Part shown: piece after piece, positions 17,715 through 27,150 of the stretch
How the letters are laid out: each line of letters begins with the position of its first letter
How positions within the stretch are numbered: position 1 is the first letter of the stretch
Origin: Ignavibacteriales bacterium
GTDB lineage: Bacteria > Bacteroidota > Ignavibacteria > UBA10030
Assembly: GCA_016193365.1 (NCBI GenBank)
Contig: JACPSI010000059.1
Span: 1 to 36,571, forward strand
Direction: 5' to 3'
DNA length: 36,571 nucleotides
The notes under the pieces: model-generated
Told to the model about the DNA's origin: nothing
Database searches by the model: none
What the model saw: only the letters and a program-made list of their open reading frames with translations
Program-made: the position numbers and the translations under genes

Positions 17715-19063
17715 AAAGATTCGGTTTGTCGCAGGACGTAGTTTCCGTTTCTCACAGGGTCATGAAAGATAAATCTGCGCCTGAGGCTCTGATACGTCCA
17801 GGTCTCTGTCGGCGTACTGTTGGGGGGGAGAGTGCGTTCCGTTGTCGTCGGGGAACCGTACAGGACAAAGATCCGGCCGCGGTCGGTTTTGTATCCGTCA
17901 TTCTCTTTTGGAGAGGAGTATCGTCGCAATGCCTCGTCAACCCTGCGGTAGTACTCGGCCATCACCTCGTTGTACGCCGTCGTGGTGTCCGGGTCGCGCT
18001 TTCGCCAAAAATCGCGGAATTTCTGATATCCGCGATAGGAGGTGAAACCGTACATTTCATCCACCTCTTCTTCTTTCGCAATAAGCCGGAGTGCATCCAC
18101 CGCGATTTCAAACGCAGCGAGGGAAAACGGCTTGTTGGGCCAGTAAACACGAAAACTCCGTTTCAATGTCGTCTTGAGCTCTCCCAATGCGAGGGTAAAC
18201 TCGACCAGATAGAATCCTGTTTCAAGGCCTTCGACCGGCAGAGGCACATATACTATTTTCCAGCCATCTGTTGAGAGAGCAGTTTCGTACACAATCCGGG
18301 TCTCCCCGGTCTTCAGCTTTGGGATTCCCGGAAAAAGCGTGAAATCCCCGCCGTTCAGCTCCTGTTTCTCCTGAAACCGTTCGTCTCTTCGTCCTTCGAG
18401 TGTCCAGTGAATTGTCAGGTCCTTTTGCTGCGCAGGCACATAAATCTGGAGAAGGTATCCGCATTTCGTTCCGTAGACGACCTCAAGCCCGCGATTGACC
18501 GCTTCAAACTCCGTGGACGTGTTCCCGTAATGCACCAGGCTCACAAGAAAAGGAATTGATGTTTCCAGCGGTTTCAGAACTGGCCTTCGAGTGGCAACAG
18601 TTTGTTTTTTTTCGACAAACGACCTTCCGGATTCTTTGTCGTCGACCTCGAACACAATACTCAAGGTGCCATCGGGAACGGTAAAAAGCATCGCACCCTG
18701 GATGTCGGACGGCGGTTCGGCGGGGTCGGGGAGTGTGGAGCGCGTGAGGTTGATCGTCCTTATTTCTCTCCCGACGGATACGCCCTGCGCGTTCAAGAGC
18801 TCCACGATGAGCTCGCCGCGCGCGGCATACTCCTCCTGCGGAGAATTTCCGGATTTTTTTATGAAGACGAAAAAGTTTTTGTTGATGCGGTAGTGAAACG
18901 CCACATACGCTTTCGACGTGTCTTCGCCGAATATCGGGACAGCCTCAAAGAACACGTTCCGGTCTCTCGGAAACTGATCCTGGGCCGGTTCCTGAGACTG
19001 TCCGCTCAATCTCGCAACAAGCAGGAGCGTTAGCAGGAACGTATTACGCAAAACTGATATCAT
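17711..19063 (-). CDS. Secreted GWxTD-domain protein
   Basis: 450 residues with an N-terminal signal peptide (about 1-21; hydrophobic core VLRNTFLLTLLLVARL). The long middle section is beta-rich with no recognised motif. The C-terminal domain matches the GWxTD family: FRDFWRKRDPD near 350, then GYKTDRGRIFVLYG from residue 390, where Tyr replaces the usual Trp. Found mainly in Bacteroidetes/Chlorobi and Acidobacteria; function unknown. The start codon lies inside the end of the glcD-like gene (20-base overlap), and the stop overlaps pdxA, so it is part of the operon. Confidence 0.85.
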   Translation of the reverse strand: MISVLRNTFLLTLLLVARLSGQSQEPAQDQFPRDRNVFFEAVPIFGEDTSKAYVAFHYRINKNFFVFIKKSGNSPQEEYAARGELIVELLNAQGVSVGREIRTINLTRSTLPDPAEPPSDIQGAMLFTVPDGTLSIVFEVDDKESGRSFVEKKQTVATRRPVLKPLETSIPFLVSLVHYGNTSTEFEAVNRGLEVVYGTKCGYLLQIYVPAQQKDLTIHWTLEGRRDERFQEKQELNGGDFTLFPGIPKLKTGETRIVYETALSTDGWKIVYVPLPVEGLETGFYLVEFTLALGELKTTLKRSFRVYWPNKPFSLAAFEIAVDALRLIAKEEEVDEMYGFTSYRGYQKFRDFWRKRDPDTTTAYNEVMAEYYRRVDEALRRYSSPKENDGYKTDRGRIFVLYGSPTTTERTLPPNSTPTETWTYQSLRRRFIFHDPVRNGNYVLRQTESF

Positions 19064-20609
19064 GGAGTATGGATGTATGTTGAGGGCCTACAATCTTACC
19101 TGGATTGAGAATGTTCTGCGGGTCGAAAAGTTCTTTCACATATTTGAACAATCCGTATACTTCGGGGCCGTACATCCTCTCCAAGAATGGCGTACGCACA
19201 AACCCGTCGCCATGCTCGCCCGAAAGAGTCCCGCCAAGCGAAGCAACTACTTCGGCGACTTCTGTCGCGACAAGGTCGATCGAATGATACTGTCTGCGGT
19301 TTCTCAGGTCGACGAACGTGCCGCAATGGATATTTCCAGACCCCGCGTGGCCGTAAATTGAAAATTCGATTCCGTATCTTTTGAGAATTTCTGAAAGTCG
19401 CGAAATATACTCGGGCATGGTCACGACGGGAACGGCGACATCTTCGATAAAACTCGATTTCCCGAACGTCTCTTCAAGGTTCATTCTCTTGCTCACTGCT
19501 TCTCTCAATTCAAGGAGGTCGCGTTGTTCGTCTTTGTCCTTCAAAACAGTCAGCCGGATGGGATGGTAGGGTTTAAGGGATTCTGCTAACCGCGCTGTAC
19601 ATTCGTGCAATTCTTCGTTTGACTCGCCCTCGAATTCGAAATACAACATTGTCGTCGCATCAGAATCGATAAGAGAATCGGTAGAGGGTGAAAAACCCCG
19701 GCCAAGAAGGAAATACGTTTTGTCCATGATCTCGATCGCACACGGAAGCAACTCTAGCGCTCGAAGCGTGGCTTGCACAGTAAGGGCATAATCGGAAAAA
19801 TAAGCCACCGCCCCGATGCGTGCTTTGGGGAGCCGTGAAAGCCGCAGTCTTGCCCCGACGATAACGGCGAGAGTTCCTTCAGATCCGACAAGGAGTTTTC
19901 GAAGGTCGAGAGATTTGCCGCTCACGGCGTCTTTCAAGTTATATCCTGAAGAATTCTTTGTCACATTGGGAAATCTCCGGAGGATGTGTTCCCTGTGCGG
20001 CAGAAGCAACGCCTCAATCTGACTGCGCATTCCTGAAAGTTTTTCGCTTTGCTGATGGCTGTTGGAGCCGGCTTCGTCGGTCACATCGGCGATGTTGCCG
20101 TCCGCGAAAACTATGCGCAAAGATTCAACATGGTCTTTGGTTGATCCGTACTTTACTCCATGCGGTCCGGCTGCATTCGTTGAAATCATTCCGCCGATGG
20201 TGCAAAGTTTTCCACTCACGGGATCAACAGGGAAATGGACGTCCCTTTCACGCAACTGTTGATTAAGCTCGTCGAGGACAATTCCAGGCTCCACATCTGC
20301 AGACGTTGGCGTGACCGCTCTTGTTGAATTCATGTATCGGCTGAAATCCAGCACAATTCCCATGCCAACGGCTTGTCCCGCCAGGCCCGTTCCACCGCCG
20401 CGGGGAATCACCGATATGTTGTTTTCGGCGCAGAACTGTATTGCTTTTTGAACATCACGCTCGCCCCTGGGGAAAACGACGCCGACGGGGAGAATGGCAT
20501 ACCAGCTCGCGGCACGGCTATACTGTTTCCGAGTTTTTGCGTCAAAGAGGCAATCTCCCTTGATGAGAGAACGTAACTCCGACTCGACTGTCTTGAATAC
20601 TGTCGTCAC
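19044..20609 (-). CDS. FAD-binding oxidoreductase, GlcD/D-lactate dehydrogenase type
   Basis: 521 residues. An FAD_binding_4 (PCMH/VAO) domain occupies about 40-220, with IPRGGGTGLAGQAVG near 68-82. An FAD-oxidase_C domain follows, including YGHAGSGNIHCG and GEHGDGFVRTPFLERMYG, then the terminal LFDPQNILNPGKIV. Enzymes of this family oxidise 2-hydroxyacids such as glycolate or D-lactate to 2-oxoacids. No GlcE or GlcF partner and no fused Fe-S domain are nearby, so the electron acceptor is unknown. The substrate cannot be decided from sequence. Confidence 0.88.
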   Translation of the reverse strand: MTTVFKTVESELRSLIKGDCLFDAKTRKQYSRAASWYAILPVGVVFPRGERDVQKAIQFCAENNISVIPRGGGTGLAGQAVGMGIVLDFSRYMNSTRAVTPTSADVEPGIVLDELNQQLRERDVHFPVDPVSGKLCTIGGMISTNAAGPHGVKYGSTKDHVESLRIVFADGNIADVTDEAGSNSHQQSEKLSGMRSQIEALLLPHREHILRRFPNVTKNSSGYNLKDAVSGKSLDLRKLLVGSEGTLAVIVGARLRLSRLPKARIGAVAYFSDYALTVQATLRALELLPCAIEIMDKTYFLLGRGFSPSTDSLIDSDATTMLYFEFEGESNEELHECTARLAESLKPYHPIRLTVLKDKDEQRDLLELREAVSKRMNLEETFGKSSFIEDVAVPVVTMPEYISRLSEILKRYGIEFSIYGHAGSGNIHCGTFVDLRNRRQYHSIDLVATEVAEVVASLGGTLSGEHGDGFVRTPFLERMYGPEVYGLFKYVKELFDPQNILNPGKIVGPQHTSILHDISFA

Positions 20610-20654
20610 TAAAATGAAAAATAGGAAGAAAGGCAGGGAAAGGCAAGGAAAGGG

Positions 20655-22133
20655 CTATTTCCAGCTTTTCAGGAAATTCGTCAGCAATCGTACGCCAACT
20701 CCTGAACCACCTTTGGGAATGTACTCTTGCGCCTCTTCAAGGATCGCCGTTCCAGCGATGTCGAGGTGCGCCCAGTTGTACGTTCCGGTGAACTTTTTCA
20801 GGAACAACGCCGCGGTAATGGATCCAGCCCATCGTCCTCCGACATTTTTGACGTCGGCAACGTCGCTCTTGATGAGCTTTTCGTACTCTTCAAACAGTGG
20901 GAGCTGCCATACTCGTTCGTACGTCTGTTCTCCTGATGCTTTGAGTTTCTTCATAAGGTCTTCATCATTTCCCATCATTCCAGTGGCCACATGGCCAAGC
21001 GCAACAACAACGGCGCCGGTCAGTGTCGCGAGGTCGATGACGGCAGCAGGTTTGTATTTCTCAGCGTAGGCGAGAGCGTCGGCCAGAATGAGGCGGCCTT
21101 CCGCGTCCGTGTTGTCGACTTCAGACGTCTTTCCGTTGAAGTGTCGAAGAATATCGCCGGGCCGCACAGCACTGCCGCTCGGCATGTTTTCGACTGCCGG
21201 GATCAGGCCGATGAGATGTACTGGGAGTTTCAGCCTGGCGACGGCCTCGAAAGCGCCGATCACCGCGGCGGCGCCGGACATATCCATTTTCATCTCCGCC
21301 ATGTTCGCGGACGGCTTGATGGAGATCCCGCCGGTATCAAACGTGACACCTTTGCCAACGAGCACAACGGGCTTCTTTGAGGCTGGGCCATACTCGAGAA
21401 TAATGAATCGCGGGGGCCTCGCGCTTCCCTGACAAACACCGATCACACCGCCCATGCCGAGTTCCTTGATTTTGCGTTCGTCCAAAACAGTTGCCTTGTA
21501 TCCAGACCGTTGAGCTGAATCCTGTGCGGCTTTGGCGAGCGTTTCAGGATATATCTCGTTGGCCGGTGCATTAGCCAAATCGCGCGCAAGGGAGGTCGCT
21601 TCACACACAACTTGCGCGTACCTCAGGGCTTCCTTCGCCGCAGCAGAAACCTTGGCGTCGTCCGAAGCGAGAATAATCTCTTCAACCTTCCTGTTTTCGT
21701 CCTTGTCTTTTGAAAGATACTTGTCGAATTGATAGAGGGAAAGAAACGCGCCTTCCGCGAACGCCACAATGGAGTCATGGGGTTTGTGGAGGAGTGAAGG
21801 CAGGAAGAGGGCTACGGTTTTTGCCTTCAGCTTGTGTGCGCGTTTTGCGGCGAAAGCGGCAGCGCGCCTGTATCGCTCGAGCGTTACTTCCTTTTTCTCC
21901 CCCAGTCCAACGAGAAGAACCCGCTTTGTCTTTGCGCCCGACTCAAGATACACCATAGCAGAATCTTTCTTTTTGCCGGCAAAATCGCCGGCTTCAAGAG
22001 CGGGAGAAATTCTGAGAACCTTTACAAGGGTGTTTGTTTCCTGCTTGAAGGCTGTCGGGTCTTGGTGGAGAAAAACGGTAATGAGATCGGCAGAGATTTT
22101 GTCGACGGAAGATTTCTGGAAAGAAAGTTTCAT
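20655..22133 (-). CDS. pepA: Leucyl aminopeptidase (M17 family)
   Basis: 492 residues, normal length for PepA. It removes N-terminal residues from peptides and is a hexameric two-metal enzyme in the cytoplasm. The active-site regions are intact: VGKGVTFDTGGISIKP (metal-binding Lys and Asp), MKMDMSGAAAVIGAF, and NTDAEGRLILADAL, the M17 signature with the third metal ligands and catalytic Arg. The N-terminal macro-like domain is more divergent, as usual. It begins 9 bases after nrnA ends and is in the same run. Confidence 0.95.
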   Translation of the reverse strand: MKLSFQKSSVDKISADLITVFLHQDPTAFKQETNTLVKVLRISPALEAGDFAGKKKDSAMVYLESGAKTKRVLLVGLGEKKEVTLERYRRAAAFAAKRAHKLKAKTVALFLPSLLHKPHDSIVAFAEGAFLSLYQFDKYLSKDKDENRKVEEIILASDDAKVSAAAKEALRYAQVVCEATSLARDLANAPANEIYPETLAKAAQDSAQRSGYKATVLDERKIKELGMGGVIGVCQGSARPPRFIILEYGPASKKPVVLVGKGVTFDTGGISIKPSANMAEMKMDMSGAAAVIGAFEAVARLKLPVHLIGLIPAVENMPSGSAVRPGDILRHFNGKTSEVDNTDAEGRLILADALAYAEKYKPAAVIDLATLTGAVVVALGHVATGMMGNDEDLMKKLKASGEQTYERVWQLPLFEEYEKLIKSDVADVKNVGGRWAGSITAALFLKKFTGTYNWAHLDIAGTAILEEAQEYIPKGGSGVGVRLLTNFLKSWK

Positions 22134-22142
22134 GGTTTCCCT

Positions 22143-23129
22143 TTAACGGGCGTACGATTGACAGCGTTCAAGGACTTTCGGAAGAATATCCGAAAGCTGG
22201 GCATCATGGACTCGAGCACCGGCCGCGTTCTTGTGCCCATTGCCGCCAAATTCCTTTGCAAGCTCATTGATGGCTATGTCGCCTTTTGAGCGGAAGTTTA
22301 TCTTCAACCCTTGCCCAAGCTCGGTGAACATCATCCCGATTTTGACGCCGTCGATGCTCAGCGTGTAGGGGACGAATGCGTCCGTGTCAACTTCCGTGGT
22401 TCCGGTTTCCGAGAGCATTTTACGTGTAATCACAAGGTAGGCGACTTTTCCCCCGTGGACGACCTGCAGGTTGGCGAGCGCATCTCCAAGAAGCTTCAAC
22501 CGTCCCGCGCTCCCTTTTTCGTAGACATTCTCGTAGATCTCCACGGGGTCGGCGCCGATCTCAACCAGCCGGGCGATAATGGTGTGCACCTCGGAATCGG
22601 TTTTGGGGTAACGGAATGAACCCGTGTCCGTCATGATCGCAGTATAAAGGAACCCTGCGATTTCCTTCGTTATGGATCGCGGGTCAAGAAAATTCAGGAG
22701 CCGGTACACGATTTCTCCCGTCGCCGTCGAAGGTTCGTCAATGATGTAGAGGTCGGCAAAATCCGCCGGGTCGAGGTGATGGTCAATGCAGATTTTGTAC
22801 GCCTTACTCTGGAGAACCGGTTCCTTTATGCTCACCAGGCGGTCCGGGTGGTTGGTGTCAAGCACGATAATGGCCTCCGCACGGGATAGAATGGGAGTGT
22901 GATTGGCGGCATCGAACGTTTCAACCAGTCCTTGTGTGTCGAGAAATAGGTAGTTTGACGGCGTAGAACTGTGGTTGATAATTGCGACATCTTTCCCACG
23001 GCTTTTGAGAAAAAAAGCGATGGCCAGCTCACTCCCAATGCCGTCGCCGTCCGGATTGACATGGGTTGTCAGCACGAATTTTTTCTTTTTCGCAACAACG
23101 GCTCGGAATGTCTCGAATTCCTTATTCAA
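22143..23129 (-). CDS. DHH-family phosphoesterase, NrnA-like nanoRNase/pAp phosphatase
   Basis: 328 residues starting at TTG; an in-frame stop lies five codons upstream, so no earlier ATG is possible. The DHH domain shows THVNPDGDGIGSE (His23, Asp27, Asp29), VLDTNHPDR and IDHH (116-118). The DHHA1 domain ends with FGGNGHKNAAG. NrnA-type enzymes degrade 2-5-nucleotide RNA and dephosphorylate pAp. The gene opens a minus-strand run through pepA, glcD-like, GWxTD, pdxA and ftsE. A c-di-AMP-degrading relative is less likely without extra domains. Confidence 0.88.
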   Translation of the reverse strand: MNKEFETFRAVVAKKKKFVLTTHVNPDGDGIGSELAIAFFLKSRGKDVAIINHSSTPSNYLFLDTQGLVETFDAANHTPILSRAEAIIVLDTNHPDRLVSIKEPVLQSKAYKICIDHHLDPADFADLYIIDEPSTATGEIVYRLLNFLDPRSITKEIAGFLYTAIMTDTGSFRYPKTDSEVHTIIARLVEIGADPVEIYENVYEKGSAGRLKLLGDALANLQVVHGGKVAYLVITRKMLSETGTTEVDTDAFVPYTLSIDGVKIGMMFTELGQGLKINFRSKGDIAINELAKEFGGNGHKNAAGARVHDAQLSDILPKVLERCQSYAR

Positions 23130-23185
23130 TCGGGCAATCGTTCAGGTGAGGAACATGGTTTGGAGACGACAAAGGGAAAAAACAA

Positions 23186-23218
23186 AAAAGGTGTGACTTC
23201 AAGGCCGTCACACCTTTT
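23186..23218 (-). terminator. Strong terminator downstream of korB
   Basis: Perfect 12-bp stem AAAAGGTGTGAC (23186-23197) and GTCACACCTTTT (23207-23218) with a 9-base loop. On the minus strand it is followed by a T-run (TTTTTTGTT), 18 bases after the korB stop. Confidence 0.88.
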
Positions 23219-23235
23219 CGGAGATTTGAAAGACA

Positions 23236-24288
23236 TCAGTTGATAACCCAGGTTTCTCCGGAGTTCAACAGTTTCGACATATCGCCTTCACCGCGTTTTT
23301 CCTTTGCAAAGCTGATTTGCCGCGTCATCTCTTCTTCATACGTCGGCCTGTTGATAGCGAGAAAAATACCAACCGGTCGGGGCAGGCTCGGCTTGTACGT
23401 CATATCTGCCAGGATAAACGAGAGCGTAGTATCCTTTTCGTTGTGAACGAGAAGGTCGTTGACCGACCACTTGCCGTCCTTGAGCGACACAACTTCTGGC
23501 GAGAAGCCGTTCAGACGAATACCTTTGTCGCGCTCTTTGCCAAACACCAGCGGTTTACCGTCTTCGAGGAAAACGACGTTATCATCTTTCGATTCCTTTT
23601 CCGTAAACTGGAAAAAAGCACCGTCGTTGAAAACGTTACAGTTCTGGTACACTTCAACGAATGCTGTTCCGCGGTGGTCGGCGGCACGTTTGAGGATGGC
23701 TTGGAGGTGTTTGGGGTCACGGTCCATTGTACGCGCGACAAACGTGGAACTTGCACCAAGGGCGAGGGAGGCAGGGTTGAAAGGATAATCAATAGAACCG
23801 TACGGAGTGGATTTTGTCACTTTGCCCAATTCTGACGTCGGCGAGTATTGACCCTTTGTCAGTCCGTAGATCTGGTTATTAAAGAGCAAAACTTTGATGT
23901 TCAGATTGCGGCGCAACAGGTGAATAAGATGATTGCCACCGATGCTCATGCCGTCTCCGTCTCCTGTCACCACCCACACCGAAAGGTCCGGCCGGGCCAT
24001 TTTGATGCCGGAGGCGATAGCCGTCGCTCTTCCGTGAATGCTGTGGAAGCCGTATGTATCCATGTAATACGGAAAACGACTCGAGCAACCGATGCCCGAA
24101 ACAAACACGACCTTGTGCTTGGGAATCCCGAGGTCGGGCATCACGCGCTGCGTCTGCGCAAGAATCGAATAGTCGCCGCAGCCGGGGCACCAACGCACGT
24201 CCTGATCGCTTTGAAAATCCTTCGAGGTGTATTTTGCCTGTTCGGCCGTTCTTGTCTGATTCAGTAAATCGTCAACGAGTGTGCTCAT
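23236..24288 (-). CDS. korB: 2-oxoacid:ferredoxin oxidoreductase beta subunit
   Basis: 350 residues. It contains the thiamine-diphosphate motif GDGDGMSIGGNH to NNQIYGLTKGQ (109-146). Four cysteines suit one [4Fe-4S] cluster: Cys34 and Cys37 in WCPGCGD, Cys68 in GIGCSS, Cys217 in QNC. It oxidatively decarboxylates a 2-oxoacid (probably 2-oxoglutarate) to acyl-CoA, reducing ferredoxin. The KorB rather than PorB assignment rests on the fused gamma-alpha partner two bases upstream and on overall motif pattern. The reverse, carboxylating direction of the reductive TCA cycle is also possible. Confidence 0.92.
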   Translation of the reverse strand: MSTLVDDLLNQTRTAEQAKYTSKDFQSDQDVRWCPGCGDYSILAQTQRVMPDLGIPKHKVVFVSGIGCSSRFPYYMDTYGFHSIHGRATAIASGIKMARPDLSVWVVTGDGDGMSIGGNHLIHLLRRNLNIKVLLFNNQIYGLTKGQYSPTSELGKVTKSTPYGSIDYPFNPASLALGASSTFVARTMDRDPKHLQAILKRAADHRGTAFVEVYQNCNVFNDGAFFQFTEKESKDDNVVFLEDGKPLVFGKERDKGIRLNGFSPEVVSLKDGKWSVNDLLVHNEKDTTLSFILADMTYKPSLPRPVGIFLAINRPTYEEEMTRQISFAKEKRGEGDMSKLLNSGETWVIN

Positions 24289-24290
24289 GG

Positions 24291-26126
24291 TTAGCCTTTC
24301 AATATTTCGTCAATTTTCTTTTCGATTTCGACGGCCATAAAGGGAAGGCCCTGGACTTTGTTCAAGCCGATTGCCGGGACAAGATATTTTGCGCGGAGCA
24401 CCTTGATAAGCTGTCCCAGGTTCATTTCTGGTACGAGTACATGCTTGAAGTTATACAGAATCTCGCCGACGTTTTTTGGCAGCGGGTTGAGATATTTCAG
24501 GTGGAGATGAGCGACGGAATTTCCTTTTTGACGGTGCCGCTCCACGGCTGTCTTGATCGCGCCATACGTGCTTCCCCATCCAACGACGAGCACGTCGCCC
24601 TTCTTGTCACCTTCCACTTCTGCCGGAGGAATTTCGTTTGCGATGCGCTCGATTTTTTCCGTCCGGAGTTTGACCATGAACTCGTGGTTTTGCGGTTCGT
24701 AATTCACGTTGCCGGTCAGGTGCTGCTTCTCCAACCCACCGATGCGATGTTCGAGTCCCGGAGTTCCAGGTATAGCCCACGGCCTCGACAACGTAGCTTC
24801 GTCACGCAAATAAGGTAAGAATCCGTCTTTCTCAGTGCGGAACTTCGGCGAGATATCCGGCAGCTTGTTAAAATCCGGTATAAGCCATGGTTCTGATCCG
24901 TTTCCGAGATACCCATCGGAGAGAAACATCACGGGCGTCATGTACTTGAGGGCGATGCGACACGCTTCGAAAGCAACGTCGAAACAATCTGCCGGTGTGG
25001 ATGAGGCAATAACTGGAATCGGCGCTTCTCCGTTACGGCCATACAAAGCTTGTAACAAGTCTGCCTGCTCGGTTTTCGTAGGCAGGCCTGTGCTGGGACC
25101 GCCCCGTTGGATATTGCAAACGACGATGGGGAGTTCCACCATGACTGCAAGACCAAGAGCTTCTGTTTTTAATGCAACCCCGGGCCCGCTTGTTGTCGTC
25201 ACGCCGAGGGCGCCTGCAAATGAAGCCCCCAAAGCAGACGTAATTCCAGCAATTTCATCCTCTGCTTGAAACGTTTTCACACCAAAATGTTTATACATCG
25301 AAAGTTCGTGCAGAATATCGCTCGCAGGCGTGATGGGATAGCTTCCCAGAAAAAGCTCGAGTTTTGCCTTCTTCGCCGCTGCCATCAATCCCCAGGCTGC
25401 TGCCTGGTTCCCCGTGATGTTTCGATACCTACCGGGAGGCAGTTTGGCCGCAGCAACCTGGTAACGAACCTTGAAAATCTCGGTTGTTTCACCGTAGCTC
25501 CATCCCGCCTTTAAGACGCGGGTATTCGCCTCCATGATCTCCGGTTTACTGGAGAATTTTGACTGTATCCACTTGACCGTCGGTTCAACGGGGCGATTGT
25601 ACATCCAGTACATCATTCCGAGTGCGAAGAAATTCTTGGATCGGTCGGCAATTTTGCTGGACAAGTTCAAATCCTGCAACGCTAAGGCCGTGAGCTTGCT
25701 GATGTCGACTTCGAACACCTGGTATTTCGAAAGCGAGCTGTCTTTGAGCGGGTTGGATTGGTAGCCGGCGAGTTTCAGGTTTCTGTCGTTGAAGCCCTCG
25801 GTGTTGACAATGATGGCCCCGCCGTCGACGAGGCTCCGAAGGTTCACCTTTAAGGCGGCAGCGTTCATTGCGACAAGCACATCGCAGGCGTCGCCCGGTG
25901 TGTTGATTTCCGTGCTTCCAAAATGAATCTGGAAGCCGCTGACGCCGAAGAGGGTTCCTTGCGGTGCGCGGATTTCAGCCGGATAATCGGGAAGGGTGCT
26001 AAGGTCGTTGCCGAGAATTGCCGTCGTGTTGGTGAACTGCGTTCCGGTGAGTTGCATGCCGTCGCCGGAATCGCCGGCAAAACGTATCGTTACTTCATCG
26101 AGTTTTTGAGTAGTTTTTTCAGCCAT
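24291..26126 (-). CDS. korA: 2-oxoacid:ferredoxin oxidoreductase alpha subunit (gamma-alpha fusion)
   Basis: 611 residues. The N-terminal gamma domain (about 10-195) begins VTIRFAGDSGDGMQLTG and has DVLVAMNAAAL. A linker is followed by the alpha pyrimidine-binding domain (about 230-470), with GSYPITPASDILHE, FQAEDEIAGITSALGASFAGA, TTSGPGVALKTEALGLAV and QRGGPSTGLPTKTEQ. A C-terminal transketolase-like domain (about 510-611) follows. This gamma-alpha fusion is the usual two-subunit KorAB arrangement. ATG start, with its own promoter upstream; korB begins after 2 bases. Confidence 0.93.
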   Translation of the reverse strand: MAEKTTQKLDEVTIRFAGDSGDGMQLTGTQFTNTTAILGNDLSTLPDYPAEIRAPQGTLFGVSGFQIHFGSTEINTPGDACDVLVAMNAAALKVNLRSLVDGGAIIVNTEGFNDRNLKLAGYQSNPLKDSSLSKYQVFEVDISKLTALALQDLNLSSKIADRSKNFFALGMMYWMYNRPVEPTVKWIQSKFSSKPEIMEANTRVLKAGWSYGETTEIFKVRYQVAAAKLPPGRYRNITGNQAAAWGLMAAAKKAKLELFLGSYPITPASDILHELSMYKHFGVKTFQAEDEIAGITSALGASFAGALGVTTTSGPGVALKTEALGLAVMVELPIVVCNIQRGGPSTGLPTKTEQADLLQALYGRNGEAPIPVIASSTPADCFDVAFEACRIALKYMTPVMFLSDGYLGNGSEPWLIPDFNKLPDISPKFRTEKDGFLPYLRDEATLSRPWAIPGTPGLEHRIGGLEKQHLTGNVNYEPQNHEFMVKLRTEKIERIANEIPPAEVEGDKKGDVLVVGWGSTYGAIKTAVERHRQKGNSVAHLHLKYLNPLPKNVGEILYNFKHVLVPEMNLGQLIKVLRAKYLVPAIGLNKVQGLPFMAVEIEKKIDEILKG

Positions 26127-26178
26127 GTGGTTGGGATTCCTTCAGAAAAGCGTGCAATACAATACGAAAGATGACCAA

Positions 26179-26210
26179 CAAATGTACGCATTTTTTGTCG
26201 GAAATGTCAA
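26179..26210 (-). promoter_or_regulatory. Candidate promoter for korAB
   Basis: On the minus strand TTGACA (26210-26205), an 18-base spacer, then TACATTTG (26186-26179). This fits both the sigma-70 pattern and the Bacteroidota TAnnTTTG element. The predicted leader before the korA ATG is about 45 bases. Confidence 0.65.
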
Positions 26211-26233
26211 CGAAAGGAATCCATGTCGATGGG

Positions 26234-26296
26234 CTCCACCGTATGAGCTTTCTCACCAGAGGTGGAGTCCATCTTATTGCGATTATGCTGGACTCC
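26234..26296. repeat. Two overlapping, mutually exclusive inverted repeats
   Basis: CTCCACC (26234-26240) pairs with GGTGGAG (26261-26267). GGAGTCCA (26264-26271) pairs with TGGACTCC (26289-26296). They share GGAG at 26264-26267, so only one can form at a time. They lie between the rplI terminator and the korA promoter. No gene is seen here. Confidence 0.6.
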
Positions 26297-26308
26297 GTCT
26301 CAACAAAA

Positions 26309-26338
26309 AAAGGCATCGACTTTTCAATCGACGCCTTT
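26309..26338 (-). terminator. Terminator of the prs-rplI operon
   Basis: Stem AAAGGC-A-TCGA (26309-26319) and TCGA-C-GCCTTT (26328-26338), one mismatch, 8-base loop. On the minus strand it ends in CCTTTTTTTG, 24 bases after the rplI stop. Confidence 0.82.
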
Positions 26339-26361
26339 CTGCTTTGAACACGCAACTTACT

Positions 26362-26805
26362 TCACTCTCTCACAACCCACACCTTGACTTTTGCCGAGAC
26401 ACCGCCGGATAATTTCACGTTCACGTCGTACACGCCGAGCGCCTTGATCGAATCGTCGAGCTCGATTTGTCTCTTATCCAACGAGATTCCTTTTTCCTTC
26501 AGGCCGTCGGAAATCAGCTGGGACGTCACAGACCCGAACAGTTTGTCATCCTCGCCGACTTTCATTTTTACAGTCAACGAAACTTTCTCCAGTTGGGCCG
26601 CGAGTGTCTCGGAGGCTTTCTTCTCCTTGTCAGCTTTCTTGACGTGCTGCTTTTTTTCTTCTTCCAGCATCTTCAACGAACTCGGTGTTGCTGGATATGC
26701 GATATTTCTCGGGAAGAGATAGTTGCGGGCATAGCCGTTCTTTACGTCAACAACTTGTCCCATCTGCCCGAGTTGTTCGATATCTTTGCGTAAAATGACT
26801 TTCAT
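26362..26805 (-). CDS. rplI: 50S ribosomal protein L9
   Basis: 147 residues. The N-terminal rRNA-binding domain MKVILRKDIEQLGQMGQVVDVKNGYARNYLFP matches L9 across its length. It is followed by the long charged connecting helix (LEEEKKQHVKKADKEKK) and the C-terminal domain (LFGSVTSQLISDGL). It is the last gene of the ribosomal block and is followed by a terminator. Confidence 0.97.
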   Translation of the reverse strand: MKVILRKDIEQLGQMGQVVDVKNGYARNYLFPRNIAYPATPSSLKMLEEEKKQHVKKADKEKKASETLAAQLEKVSLTVKMKVGEDDKLFGSVTSQLISDGLKEKGISLDKRQIELDDSIKALGVYDVNVKLSGGVSAKVKVWVVRE

Positions 26806-26865
26806 GTTTTCTCCTTGGTATTAGAGCAGACCCGCCCGAACGACCGGTGATGCGTCGCTTCTTTC

Positions 26866-27150
26866 TTAGCTCACTGCGTCCGAAACAAACGGGATGAGTG
26901 CAAGGTGGCGGGCTCGTTTGATGGCTGTGACAAGCTGCCGCTGGTGTCTTGAACACGTCCCCGTGATGCGTTTGGGAATTATGCGTCCTTGCTCCGAAAC
27001 AAAACGCTGGAGCCGTTTTTCGTTCTTGTAATCAATGTAAATGTCCTTGTTGTCACAAAAACGGCAGGTTCTTTTCTTGCGTTGCTGTTGAAGGTTCCTT
27101 GACGACGGACCGGTTCGTGTCATGGGCCTACGCAAAGGTTTATTTCTCAT
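26866..27150 (-). CDS. rpsR: 30S ribosomal protein S18
   Basis: 94 residues. The core [19 protein letters not shown] and [19 protein letters not shown] is unmistakable S18. A basic N-terminal tail of about 25 residues precedes it. The ATG shares one base with the rpsF stop. The usual ssb gene between rpsF and rpsR is absent. Confidence 0.97.
   Translation of the reverse strand: MRNKPLRRPMTRTGPSSRNLQQQRKKRTCRFCDNKDIYIDYKNEKRLQRFVSEQGRIIPKRITGTCSRHQRQLVTAIKRARHLALIPFVSDAVS

Noticed and set aside
26127-26300. Attenuator or riboswitch in the korA leader
   Set aside because: The best promoter (26179-26210) lies downstream of the overlapping hairpins, leaving a leader of only about 45 bases without structure.
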